Source: Camillea tinctor (lineage: Eukaryota; Ascomycota; Sordariomycetes; Xylariales; Xylariaceae). From it: a stretch of DNA of 64,000 nt. The stretch is taken from assembly GCA_022578605.1 (NCBI GenBank), contig MU394098.1, positions 248,001 through 312,000 of the forward strand. Direction: 5' to 3'. The translations under genes and the position numbers were made by a program. Shown here one piece after another: positions 22,239-33,595 of the stretch; positions within the stretch are counted from its first letter, which is position 1, and the number at the start of each line of letters is the position of its first letter. Below the pieces are notes generated by a model. That model saw nothing but the letters and a program-made list of their open reading frames with translations. It was not told where the DNA came from and did not search any database.

Positions 22239-24410
22239 TCAATGACCTTCCTTGTCCAACGTCTCGAGCTCCTTCACCACGGATTGCTTGGTGGCAATTT
22301 TCTTCATCTGAGTGTCCTCGAGCTTCTCACCACCAGCGAGACGCATCTCTAGATCCTCGATAGCGCGGATCTTCTTCTGTAAGCTACGCAACTTTTTTGA
22401 AGCAGGATTCTGATTCCCGGGTGATAGGACGGCATCGTTGGCTGGAGGCTGGAGCGTCTGCACATGAAGAGGCGCTCCGCCCTGCCCGGCCTGCCCAGCC
22501 TGTCCATTTGGCTGCGTGCCGCTGCGGTGACGTCCAGGGTTGTTACCTCCCGGGGCGTTTCGCGAGCGGCTGCGGTGATGCCGGTGTTGGTTTGGGTGAC
22601 CACGACGTTCAGGGCTGCGTCCCTCATTTCCAGAGCTAGGACCTTGCTCCTGACCGGGAGGCGCCAATCCACCAGGGGTCTTGTTCTCAGCTTCTTTGGC
22701 TTTCTTGTTGTTTCGCTTCTTCTTGTTCTTCAGCGCAGCCTTAGACAGACTATCGTCGCCATTTGCTCCTGCGTCCGCTAGGTTAGCACCAGGGACCGCG
22801 CGGCCGGCCGATTCGAGAAGCTCAGCACCGGGCACTTGGCGGCGGGGCCTTCCGAACCCGTTCGGACCCACATTTTGGCTACCGTTGGTCATGACATGGG
22901 CGGCGCCACCTTCATCCTCGCGCCTGAAATGTAGCGGAGTGACCATGCCTCGAGCGCCGGGGGGTCGGTAGGCGCCAACCGGCTTCGACGGCGTCTTGAC
23001 AGAACCTAGATAGGTAAGGGCGGAGGCATGCGGCGTAGGCACAGGGTTCAATGGGTCGTCCTGAGGGATGTTCTCGGGTAAAACGGGCCTCCAGGTTACG
23101 TTGTACAATTCCACCATATCTTCGTTATACATGATACCTCCACCCACGTGCCAGAGCCTGACTCCGTTGTCGACACGAAGGCGTGGAGAGGTGGTAGCAG
23201 TCATGATATACCGACTGTCTGGACTCCATTGACACACGCTCGGGTTGCCACTCTCGATGGTGCAGACCTTGCGACGATCCTTTTCCAAGTCGTACACATC
23301 AATCTGACCAGTAAGGTTACCAAAACCAGCAACTAGAGCGAATCGACCAGTCGGGGAGAAGATAATGGTGTTACGGGGACCAATGGGGAAGGAGTGCGTG
23401 GCCGCTCCGCGGTGATTGAAGATGGTAGTCTTTGCGGGCATATAGCCGTAGATGACACCAAACTCCTTCCCATTGGGCGACCAGGAAACATCATGAATGG
23501 GGCCTTCCTTATCCAGAGTTATACGGGCATCAAGGGATCCGTTGGCGCTGAGGAGGTATAGGGTGGTCTCGCCGTAGTAACTCTTGTTCGTCTTGTCCAC
23601 ATCTGTTTGTGCCAGCACAATCAGGCTCGTGCCCAAGCTATTCCACTTCATCTGGACCTTGTCGCCTTTGTAGAAAGTCTTCTGCGAGATGGGCGTCTTG
23701 AACTGGGGAACGTTGAAGACCTTGACGGCAGCTGGCTGACCCTGCACCGATGTGGTTAGCCTTTATACATGTGTAGAGAGGGGTTACTAGAACAAATGGT
23801 AGGTAGGAGATCCATGTTGACTTACCTTGCGCTCCGGGATAAAGACAGCAACATTATGGCCCTGGCCAGGGGCCATAGCGAAATCGGTTACGCCCTCAAC
23901 CCTCAGTTTGTTCCAGACGACGGAGAGGTCGTTGCTGTCGTAGAACTGCACCTCGTTCGTGACAAGGCGAGCGCAAAACTTCTCGTCGGAAGTGTACTGA
24001 AGGTTCCAGCCCGTCTGGGACTTCTGCACAAACTGTCCTATGGGCTGTTTCTCAGCATCGTCGGGGAGGTCTTCAATGGTACGCCAGATCTTGAAGTTCT
24101 TTGTTGCGTCACCGGCCTCGTCCTTGGCGGGGCGCTCCCAGGTGCTCAAGAAAGAACCACGGGGGGAGAAGGCAACCTCGAAAACGTTGGACAGGACGAT
24201 GGTGGTGAGGATATGGCCAACAGAGGCATCGACGATACACACACGTTCGTTGGATGCCCAGGCAAGATATCGGCCGCAGGGGGAGTAGACACAGCACCGC
24301 AAATTCCCTTCGGGCTTGACGAAACCAGATAGAGGCTCATAGACAGGGGCGGCATCGGTGACGCCGATGGCCTTCTGGGTTCGAAAAGCAAACTGCAATG
24401 GGCTCGCCAT
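22239..24410 (-). CDS. Eukaryotic translation initiation factor 2A (eIF2A)
   Basis: Predicted 695-residue cytosolic initiation factor that can deliver initiator tRNA to the 40S subunit in a GTP-independent way. There are two exons, 24410-23826 and 23741-22239, with a phase-0 intron that joins FIPERK to GQPAAVKVFNVP. The N-terminal two-thirds is a WD-type beta-propeller, with typical segments GNLRCCVYSPCGRYLAW, FEVAFSPRGSFLSTW, HDVSWSPNGKEFGVIYGYMP and VCQWSPDSRYIMTAT. A Gly/Pro/Arg-rich linker follows (GAYRPPGARG, then RNAPGGNNPGRHRSG). The C-terminus is a basic coiled coil (SKKLRSLQKKIRAIEDLE). Length and order are normal for fungal eIF2A. As a conserved housekeeping gene it probably marks the edge of the peptide locus. 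Confidence 0.97.
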
Positions 24411-26213
24411 GACTAGTGAAAGTCACAGTAAATAGGGAAGTGAGGAAATTATTCTTGTCGTTTCGTAGGAGGGGGAGTAAGAGGTTCTCGTGGCCGAGGG
24501 AGGGATCGGGTACAGGCAGGTTGGGCTCTGCGATATGGCCACGTCAGATCTTGTCAAAGAAGAATTTCTCGGTCTAGCAGATCGGAGCGAGTCAGGAACT
24601 TGGGGGGGGAGGCCAAAGAACTGCTTCGTTAGGATCGCGCAGATAAAAAGCTTGAGAGAGAACCGAGGAATGTTTTTCTGGGTCAAGTGACGTAGACGTG
24701 TTCGTGTTGGTTGGTTGATGCTTGTTTTCGCAAATAAGGCTGGAGAATTATCTGAAAGGCAAGCCCTTTGTGGTGATATAGGATACTTGTTACCACACAA
24801 CCACGATACAACACAACACACGACACAATCCAATAGACTCGCGAGGGAAGAACCTAGTTGAAAAAGAGAAAAAAGAAAACGGCAAGAATAAGAAGGGAAT
24901 TTGACAGGTCACCCAGACCAAGGGGAGGAAAATTGACAAATGGGTGGTGGGCGAACGTGACGTGACGGAGCGTGCTAATGGGCTGAAGAAAAGAAAGGAA
25001 GGGGGAAAAAAGGGAAGGGGAAAAAAAAAAGAGGGATTGCTGATTATAGGTTTTTTTTTTTAGCCTTGTAACGGTTTTAGGTTTTGGGGGGTTTCTTTTT
25101 TTTTTTTAGAAGATGCATCAACCAGGTATTGCTTTTAAGGTAGGTTATTACCCTTACTTTTAAGACGTTGCCCTGTTTACTTAAGGCATTCCCTTGCCTG
25201 GAGACCTAAGCTTATCACTTCTTTTTGTTGCATATCTTCAAGTTATCTTAATATCCGCCTACCTAGGTCCCTACCTAACCACAAGGCTTCAGCTGAGCTG
25301 ACGTGTGGCGGTGCAGATAGGTTATCTTGATTAAGTATGACCTTTTTAATTCATTAGTAGGTAGTAGTAGTACCTACAAGCTCTTCTTCTCATTCTCATT
25401 CCCATTTAGAAGCACCTAAACCATCAGTGCGATCTCCCCCCCTCTCACATCACACTGTCCACAGACTGGCACGACTCACGGCTAGGGCTAGGTACTTTCC
25501 TTTGCCTGACCAACCTACGCTAGTAAAGGGGGCATCACATCACGTATGAATCGCGACAAGCTGATGATGCAACATGGCCCGTGTTGCCGCCAACCAGAAC
25601 CAAACACTGAACAGTCTGGTCAACAGCTGTTATTGGCATAAGACCATTGTAACAGTTTAAGCACAATCTTATTTTGATCTGTGCCATGCCTTTCCCCATC
25701 TCTGCACTGAACTATACTCAATTCTGGCTATGAGAGTTTATAGAACATGAGGATTCTGTTAGCACGATATAAGATATGGCTCTCTAATTGGAAGACCAGG
25801 AACCACGAAAGAAACACATCTAACATTGATATGTAAATGGGCATAAACAATTCATATGTCACTCCTGTGTTAGTCGATCCTTTCCGTCTATACATGTTCC
25901 CCCAAAAGCTGCAAAGAAGGAATCCCGGAGCAAGGCAACACGTTGATTCAACACCAGTGCCTAGAGACGTATAGGTTAGCCAATGCAATGTTCAATGGCT
26001 AGGACGACAGTAGATTGCGCATTTATACCCCCTGCCCCTTATTTGCCTGCTAAGATTGTGTAGTAGGTAACTGATAACTGTTCTATAAGAAATCTCACAA
26101 ATCGTTATTATAGAGGTAAAGCCACCAATAGAATGCCTCTCCTATTCATAGGTATGCATTAACATTTCTCCACGAAACCTGCCGCCACTTGACCCTCCTA
26201 TTTCTTCTTCTCC
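24411..26213. other. eIF2A promoter and intergenic region
   Basis: The part nearest eIF2A (24411-25130) carries purine- and A/T-run-rich DNA on the plus strand (runs near 25018, 25051 and 25095), a usual feature of housekeeping promoters and leaders. Further on there are CTACCTAGG and GTAGTAGTAG motifs (25255-25380). No further gene was recognised. Confidence 0.55.
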
Positions 26214-27585
26214 TCAAAACACCGTAGCCCACTCCGGGTAAACCTCCTCCTCCCTCGGTGTCGACGCCACATTGCGATCATGAATGTGCGCCTCGAGCGG
26301 CAGGTCTTGATACTGGCTATGCTCCCCCATCTCCACGCCGCGGCGTTGGATGTATCGCGCGTACCCTAACGTCTGCCTCTTCCACTCCTCGCGCGGCACC
26401 TTCCCAGACACGTAATCCGCGTATATCATCGCGTCGAATGTCGCCTGCGACGTAGACGCCACCGTGTGCGGCCGGAACCCCGCCAGCGCGTCCCCTACCA
26501 GCACCACCTTGCCCCCCAGGTACTCGTGCTCCCGGCTGATCACGTCCGTGACCATCTGCACGAACGGCCGCTGCGTGGCGCACACCACCTCCGCGAACGG
26601 CGGCGGCAAGACCTCGCGCGCGTGCGCCCGCTGCTTCTCCCACGCCGCCGGGTCCGTCATCCCAGGCGGCATCGTGATGGCGCGCCGACGCCCGTGCACG
26701 TCCGTCATGAGCTCCTCGAGCGCGGGCGACCCCGCCGGGAAGTTGGTGTAGTACACGAAGTTGATGAGGCGCTCGCCCGGCTCCACCGTGCCGTGCTGGC
26801 CCGGGATCAGGTACGCCAGGATCTGCACCCCCGGCCCGTGGTAGAACGTGAACCGCTCGCTGAAGAGCTCGCGCGTCGGCCCGCTCGCCTCCCGCTCCCG
26901 GATTGTGCCCCGCAGCGCGCAGTACCCCGCGTACGTGCGCTGCGCCCCCGGGTCGAGGATCCCCCGCACCGTGGAGCTCGGCCCGTCGGCGCCGATGACG
27001 CGGTCTGCGAGGAGGGAGCCCTGAGCGTCGGTGCTCGACTTCCAGAACACGCGGACCTGGTCGCCCTCCTCTCGAATGTCCGTCACCGTGCGGTTGTGCA
27101 GGTGTGTCGCTTTGCCGTGGCTCGGGTCCGGTTCAGGGACATCGCAGTATGGGTTCTCGATGCCGTCGTAGTTGGTGCGCAAGAGATAGTAAGTAAGGTC
27201 CCAGGAGGTCATGTTCTGCTCCATCTCTACGGTGTGCACGACGCGGCCCTCACGGTCGATGTACTGTCGCCGCTGAGAAGCCACGGCGATGGGCCGGTCG
27301 CAACGGTTGTACCGCCGGAAGAACTCGAGCGTGTCGCCGCCCGCGACGATGCCCGCTCCTTGGTCTTGGAGTAGCGGCGCCCGGTTGCGCTCGAGAATCG
27401 TAGTGTTGTGGCCGAGGGCCTTCAGGGCAATCCCGGTGGCAAGGCCACCTAATGATCCGCCCACCTAGTTGAGGCATTTATAAGTCGCGGTGGCATAAGC
27501 TCTCTGCGGAGTCCGGACTCACTATCACGAAGTTAAGCTTCTTGTTCTGGTCCCGCTCTGGGGTTTCCTGTAAATCGGCCGCCAT
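26214..27585 (-). CDS. FAD-dependent aromatic-ring monooxygenase
   Basis: Predicted 437-residue flavoprotein monooxygenase in two exons (27585-27523 and 27464-26214). The intron joins NFVI to VGGSLGGLATGIAL, the Rossmann FAD-binding loop. Further motifs are GADGPSSTVR (the DG motif that touches FAD and NADPH) and VVLVGDALAGFRPH (the GD motif that binds the ribityl chain). The SLGGL form of the loop and the TVASTSQATFDAM segment resemble the 2,6-dihydroxypyridine 3-hydroxylase branch more than salicylate hydroxylases, which suggests a hydroxylated heteroaromatic or phenolic substrate. The coding region is much more GC-rich than its flanks, enough to keep a long antisense frame open. No membrane segment is seen. 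Confidence 0.88.
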
Positions 27586-28359
27586 TTTTTATTATTATTA
27601 CTTAAACCTAGAATTGATATCGACTCTTTTTAATTTCCAGATGTAGTAATGATTTTGAGCGTGTGGTGGTTTGCTGCACTCCAAAATCTATCATAGGAAA
27701 ATGTTAATAGCCACAATTAGAACTCTGGATATTATCCGGACGGGATTGCGTGACGTCACTATAGGCTAATGACCGGACGCGCGGCAGAGATCCTTTTTCT
27801 CGATTCAAACATCCAAGTGGTTGAGTATTTAGATTTTAGTTTTGATGGTTACAGAATCTGAAATAATGAGAAAGAAATCATTGCTTTAAAATACCCATAT
27901 ATATTTCCGTGCAACAGTATCACCAACACTGACTCATGCGAAACAAGTGAAAAGAGCCAATCAAATAACATACTGCACAGATATAGGAGTGATAGAACCT
28001 GGAACTACATTAGAGGCATCGACTCCTAATGTCCAATTGACATCATGATCTTGGTTATGATTACTAGTAAATATGTCCCTCGGAGACGCAGGATTCTATT
28101 GAACTAATCAATCTATTTAATTGAAAAATATCTTACCTATGCCATTGCTATCGAATTCTGTTGAGGCAGACCCAATATATAGTATAACTCGTCATACAAG
28201 TTCCTTTCGTCTCATCAAAAATTTAAGATATAAATGTATGTGAATTTAATTAAGATCAAGATTGCTGCATAGGCTGGTATATACAGCATCTCACGAAGAG
28301 AACTCACGAAGATAAGCCATTGTTATTCCCCAATCGTTGCCTGGATCCTATAGATTCTC
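27586..28359. other. Intergenic, no gene seen
   Basis: About 0.8 kb of AT-rich DNA between two genes on the minus strand. It must hold the promoter of the monooxygenase and the 3' flank of the FMN oxidase. A TGACGTCA palindrome, a CRE/ATF-type site, lies near 27751, about 170 bp upstream of the monooxygenase ATG; its use is unproven. Confidence 0.5.
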
Positions 28360-29876
28360 CTAATCCAACGCACAAGACTGTTTCCAGATCACCTACACAC
28401 AGTACGTTAGTAAATTCAATTTATTCCCTATCGCTATTCCAAGTGGAAAATGACCAAAAAAAAGGGGAGGAAGGGAGAGGGGGGAAAGAAGGAGTAAGTT
28501 GGTCCGGTCCTGTCTACTCACATAGCTCGGGTCGATATTCTTCAAGTCGGCAACCCCCGCATTCGCCGCATCAAGCGCCACCTCTCGCTTCAGCAACTGC
28601 ACTGCCCGGGTGACTCCTTCGGTCCCGTACACGTTGGCGTACATGAACGGCCTGCCGATCCCCACAGCCCGCACCCCTAGCGCCAACAATTTGACCACGT
28701 CGCCGCCGTACCGCACCCCGCCGTCAGCGTACACCTCCGTCTGCGTGAACACCTCCGGTGCCTGTGCGCGGATCTCGATCGCGACTTCCAGCGGCGAGCG
28801 CGACCCGTCGACCTGCCGCCCCCCGTGGTTCGAGAGGTACACGGCTGGTACCCCGTGGGCGACCGCTGCCTGGGCCTCCTCCACGGTTTGGATCCCTTTC
28901 AGGATGATAGGTAGGTCGGTCAGGGTCTTCAGATGGTCATAGTAGTCCCACTGTAGCAAAGCAGAGATAGGGTTAGCATTATAGGAAGAGAGCATGGTCC
29001 CTCGCTCTGAGGCAGGGAGTGGGTGATGAGGGCTTACCGTGATGGCGGTGAAAGGGAGAACCCTGAAGGAAGTCTTGTCAACATTCTGCTCTGATAGATT
29101 GTGTGCGTTGAAGAGAGAGGGTCGAATAAGGTGGAAGACTTACGCTTCACTGGCGTCATAACGGTCTGCCCTCTGGCGGTTGCCCTCGGCAGGAGCATCA
29201 ACCGTGAACACAATGGCCTTGCTCCCTGCTGCTTTAGCCTGATCGAATACTAGCTTCGTAGCAGTATCGTTGCTTGGATCAAGGTAGGCCTGCTGAAAGG
29301 TAACCTGGCTCGGGGCCTTGTAAGACGCAATCTCAGGGATAGATAGGGTGGCATATAGTGAAGGCTATGCAAGGTCAGTGGCTTGAAGAGACTGGTTTGC
29401 GTGTATCTGTTCGTGTTTAGGTAGGTAGGCATCCCTGGGAGCATCATCCTAACTTACAACGTATAAAATGTTCTCGGCTGCCGCGGCCTCAACCAGACCC
29501 CTCTCTGCTGCCGGGTTGCCAAGTCCTGCCCGAGCAGCAGATGTGATGAAAAACGGCGCCGAGAAATTGTAACCTAGAATTGTCGTGCTGGGGATTTTGT
29601 GAATATAAGCTACAAACTAGCTTGGGACTTATGATTTATTGCTTACGGTAGCGTTGACTGAACATTAGAGGTGTCGACCATCGTCCGAGGGCGAAGAGGG
29701 TACCGATAAAACACCTCTAGGTTATTACGGAATGACCACTCTCCCGCCGCTCCATTGCGATAGTACGTGTAGTTTGCTATAGGTAGATATCGTTTTGCTG
29801 CGGCTTCAAAATCTGGTAAGCCTACTAGCTGGTCCAAGGGTGCCAGCTGTCCAGTTGCGAGATTCGAAAAGAACAT
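28360..29876 (-). CDS. FMN-dependent alpha-hydroxyacid dehydrogenase/oxidase
   Basis: Predicted 362-residue TIM-barrel flavoprotein of the lactate/glycolate oxidase group, oxidising an L-2-hydroxyacid. Six exons: 29876-29647, 29587-29458, 29364-29151, 29090-29038, 28950-28522 and 28392-28360. Motifs in order are YTYYRNGAAGEWSFRNN (N-terminal), NFSAPFFITSAARAGLGNP, KAIVFTVDAP, LPIILKGIQTVEEA (catalytic Lys), AVYLSNHGGRQVDG (catalytic His and substrate Arg) and YADGGVRYGGDVVKLLALG (FMN phosphate). There is no cytochrome b5 domain, so it is not a cytochrome b2. The join of exons 3 and 4 is the least certain; I chose donor GTGAAG at 29150 because it alone kept the frame. The first Met gives no clear signal peptide, although many relatives are secreted, so a further 5' exon is possible. 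Confidence 0.83.
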
Positions 29877-31720
29877 GTCGAAGCTTCATTCATGTTAGTG
29901 TACAAGATTTATATGTTCGAGTGCATGAGCTTCATAGGTTACCCGGTATCTGGTTCGTCTAGAAAGGGGCGGGCAGCCAAAGTGCCGCTGAGGAGAGACA
30001 GGGAAATCAATGTGCAACGCATCTTTATCCGTTTTACAGTAACTTTTAGTAATGAACTTCTCTTACGTGAAGAATCTCATCAGAAAACGTCTCGCGCAGG
30101 ATTTCCATCGCCTCTTATATCTTTGGCCGTAGTCTACACTTTTTGAAGGATTCAACCCCTAACCTAGCAAATACCAGTCCGCAAAGCAATTCTGAATTGA
30201 CAACGGGTGATTCGCGTAGAATGTTACAGGGTCAATAGTGCTTACGAAGAATGATTATTGGCCTAGATCGGTGTGACATTGAAGGATTAATAGAAATCAG
30301 TATCATGTAGCCACCACATCAGAAAGAGAGAAGACTGGTTGCTTGATCGTCATTAGCTATCAAACCCACGTCTCAACGGGGGATTAGAAATGCAAGACAA
30401 TAGAATTCAGCGGAATATCGATTTCAAGGCGTAAAATCAACTTGCTTTTCTAGATTGGCTCTATTGGCTTTGCACAATAGCACGCAGTGGCCATATTGAA
30501 AGGGGTCATCTAGCTCCAAAGGCACGCGAATAGGTAGCTTTAGCTATACGTAAGGGCGGCTGTATAAAGGCATCAGGAACCTGGTAGTATCCCTGAAGGG
30601 ATTCGAAGTACAGCTAGCTTTGCTATTCTCTGATTGGACCGGGCGCAGCTGAGTCGTGAGCTTATATGGTTCAGGAGTCAGCCGTACGCAGGTCTCTATC
30701 TAATGTTTTCTGGTAGTCACATATATGTAATGTCAAAATTAGCTCTCAACAGGCACAATTGATTGCATGCGTAAATGATAAAGAAGTCTAATATAGATAT
30801 GTAGAGTTCTGTGAACATCTAAGGTTGCCTTGATTCTATCAGGATCTACGTATTTAGCAGAGTGCTTCCGCATAAATTCCAATAATAGTCTACATAGCAT
30901 GCTAGGACAAGTGTATAATAGTTGCCTGTCACTTTGGCGGGCTCGAGTTGCTTCCTTGGTAGGTAATATGGACTCCCGGGACAAATCCTTTTGGGACCTG
31001 CGTACGCAGAAACCCGCGAACCTGCAGAGCATGACTAGGTACCCCTCAATCCTACTAGTCCGACCGAACAGGGTGGTGACATGCTAAGCTCTAAGCTCCG
31101 AGGGAGCTTGCAACTTGGCTTGCAGGAAACTCAAGGGAACCTGGTTAGTAAATGCATGACTCCACGTTAAACGTGCGATTCTACCTCGCATTTTGAGTGA
31201 ATCAAAATGCTAAGCGATCTGAGCCAAAGCTTGTTTAATCTTCTTCTGTATTTCGGTGAGCGGCCCTTAACTTGGAGTGATGTTATTCCCGTCTACAAAA
31301 CTGCACATGGGGTAACATATGCCCTGCCGTAGTATTTCGATATGCCAGCAACAATTGTTCTAGACTTTCCATGGCCTTGATATCTTATCCCACCGCAAGT
31401 CTATAACCAATAAATCATTATTCGGGACCGAATATAAAGCAAGGAGTTGCACGGACATTATAGGTTTAAGGACTATTGCTACCCCCACTTATATATAGGA
31501 ACTGTTGAATTGAGGTTATGAGGTTGCTTGATTAGGTGACTATCTATCTCTGGATGACGGGAGGACCTGTACCTTGACAGATACCCCTTATCATATATTT
31601 TGGCAGGAACACTCTCAGAAAAGATTCAGATAGGTCACATCGCACGATCACGGTATAAGAGTAGGGTACCTAAGGTTATCTCATTCTACTATTATCTTCG
31701 TACAGCTTTCAGGAACTCTC
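29877..31720. other. Intergenic, no gene seen
   Basis: About 1.8 kb with only short, family-less frames. It holds the promoter of the FMN oxidase at its left end. No RNA gene or repeat longer than a few bases was recognised. Confidence 0.5.
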
Positions 31721-33595
31721 TTACCAAGCAAAGCTTTCGTTGTGCCACCACACTCTCCGACCTTTCTTTACCCAAACCCCGACACAAGACCGCAATTCCT
31801 GTGCCATACCTGCTGGTCCGCATACTACCACCGCAATACGATCCTCAACGCTTTGTCTAAAAAGTTCGTCCACAATATTCTGAAAGTTCGGTCTCTTATT
31901 ATCATAAATCCGATCATACCTGTTCCGTCTGTCCTCTGATATATCGTTCATCTCTATTTGCTCGCCTCTAATACTAGCAGTCGTATCATTGTTTCTAGCA
32001 TCTAGTATATTCCCTGTAAGATATATCTGTATGTTATCACCGTCCATAATGCCATTCTTGTTTCCATTTACAGGCCATGTGGCATCGCCTGGTGTCCGAA
32101 CGGCCCAGATCATCTGGACTTTTACGGCTGAACTTTCACTCAGCATAGCGCGGTAGAGAGGCATAATAAAAGTTGCCCCAACACCGCCTGCCACTAAGAG
32201 CACACGGTTGAAGTCGATCCTAGCCCGATTCATAAAATGGGTAGTGGACCCGTAGGGGCCCTCAATAGATAAGGGGACCTTGAGGCCAGCTGAATTAGCA
32301 TTTGAAAGTCTGGCTAGATTCCTTGTCATCGGGCCGTTATGGCAGCGGGCAATTAATGTTAAAGCCCCGGAGTCATCGTCTACCGCTGCAACAGTGAACG
32401 GGTTAAATGCAAACTCAAACACTATGTTTGCTAGTGATACAGGATTCGGACTCGGCCGGGACGCGTAAGGTATGTTTATGTACACATGAGAGCCGGGCCG
32501 TTCGCGAAAGCGAGCTGACTTCTCTGCAGGAACATCGGCCACAATTTTGATGAGGTTGGTTCCTGGGATGGCCTCTATCGTGGTCGTCGCGGTGATGGTA
32601 TCGATCTTACGCTTGATCAGATCGGCGAGGAAAAGCACCAGAGCCCCACCAACATAGAAAGTCGAGTGATGAGCGTGGAAGTAAATAATGAGCGGAAGGG
32701 AGAGGGCGACTATAAGGTGAGTGATGAAAAAGACTCGATAAGAATATTCCCGGACAATTCCAAAGGATGTAGCACCAAGTAGACACATGCCAGTGAACGC
32801 ACTTATTCCAAGCGCTGGCACTAGCGAAACAACCTTTTGGCCGAGAATTCCCTCTTGGATGTAATAGTTAAGGTAAAGACATGTATGGAGAAATAATAAT
32901 AAATAGACGATACGGCCCAGGACACGATGCCAACGATTGACCTGCTCATGTGATGATTGAAAGGCCAACGCAAATGGATTCAGATTCTTCAACGCTAATA
33001 AGTATTGCGCTGGAAATTGTGATATGGCGACTAGCCCAAGTCGTTTAGTCAGGTGAAGATAGTCTGGATGCTGGTTAGCGATCTCAGTCATGGAGGGCCT
33101 TTCTTGAACAGCCACCAGGAACCCAACTATCCACCGAGTACCAGACGCTGGTCTACAAGCCAATGAGTAATTCACGGATGGGAACATATGACTTTTCGCA
33201 AACTTACCATTACCGGTGCCAACCGTGCAAAGAAATAACAACCAGAACGTCCATCCGATTCCTGCGATCAGTTGGGCCCGTTGCCCCCAGTTCTGTCCCA
33301 TGAATAGGATATCATCTCCTAGCCACCAGGCTACCCGCCTGACCAAGGTTACGCAAGAGCCAAATACGGACTGCCTTTGCTTCTTAAGTCTGGGTGAGTC
33401 CGGCACGGCCGAGTACGCGCCACGGTCAGAAGAAAGTGTTTTCCAGACTAGCCATACTACAAATCGGTAAAGCAGGAACAAAGCTACGGGCAAAAGAGCC
33501 GACAGATGTGCATAGAGGGCGTGTCGGTCGATGGAATGTCGCCTTGCCTGTTTCCCAGGAGCATCGAGGGCGACAAATTGGTATGGCCAGCCCAT
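31721..33595 (-). CDS. Ferric-reductase-like transmembrane flavocytochrome (FRE family)
   Basis: Predicted 576-residue plasma-membrane metalloreductase that passes electrons from NADPH through FAD and two hemes to external Fe(III) or Cu(II). Exons are 33595-33208 and 33063-31721. The 144-nt intron is a multiple of three and open, but splicing yields TGNDYLHLTKRLG, the family's conserved join. The bis-heme histidines are visible in two helices (RWHRVLGRIVYLLLFLH and THLIVALSLPLIIYFH). A PGSHVYINIP element and NPFT follow, the latter replacing the usual HPFT of the FAD site, and then AGGVGATFIMP and VVCGPAGM of the NADP domain. The start at MGWPYQF is preferred over an in-frame Met 33 codons upstream because the family begins there. 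It could serve iron uptake or a pathway-specific reductase role. Confidence 0.88.
   Translation of the reverse strand: MGWPYQFVALDAPGKQARRHSIDRHALYAHLSALLPVALFLLYRFVVWLVWKTLSSDRGAYSAVPDSPRLKKQRQSVFGSCVTLVRRVAWWLGDDILFMGQNWGQRAQLIAGIGWTFWLLFLCTVGTGNGKFAKSHMFPSVNYSLACRPASGTRWIVGFLVAVQERPSMTEIANQHPDYLHLTKRLGLVAISQFPAQYLLALKNLNPFALAFQSSHEQVNRWHRVLGRIVYLLLFLHTCLYLNYYIQEGILGQKVVSLVPALGISAFTGMCLLGATSFGIVREYSYRVFFITHLIVALSLPLIIYFHAHHSTFYVGGALVLFLADLIKRKIDTITATTTIEAIPGTNLIKIVADVPAEKSARFRERPGSHVYINIPYASRPSPNPVSLANIVFEFAFNPFTVAAVDDDSGALTLIARCHNGPMTRNLARLSNANSAGLKVPLSIEGPYGSTTHFMNRARIDFNRVLLVAGGVGATFIMPLYRAMLSESSAVKVQMIWAVRTPGDATWPVNGNKNGIMDGDNIQIYLTGNILDARNNDTTASIRGEQIEMNDISEDRRNRYDRIYDNKRPNFQNIVDELFRQSVEDRIAVVVCGPAGMAQELRSCVGVWVKKGRRVWWHNESFAW

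Noticed and set aside
26466..27374. 302-codon open frame on the plus strand
   Set aside because: It is antisense to the GC-rich FAD monooxygenase and its composition (Arg/Val/His-rich) is that of a shadow frame; no family resemblance.
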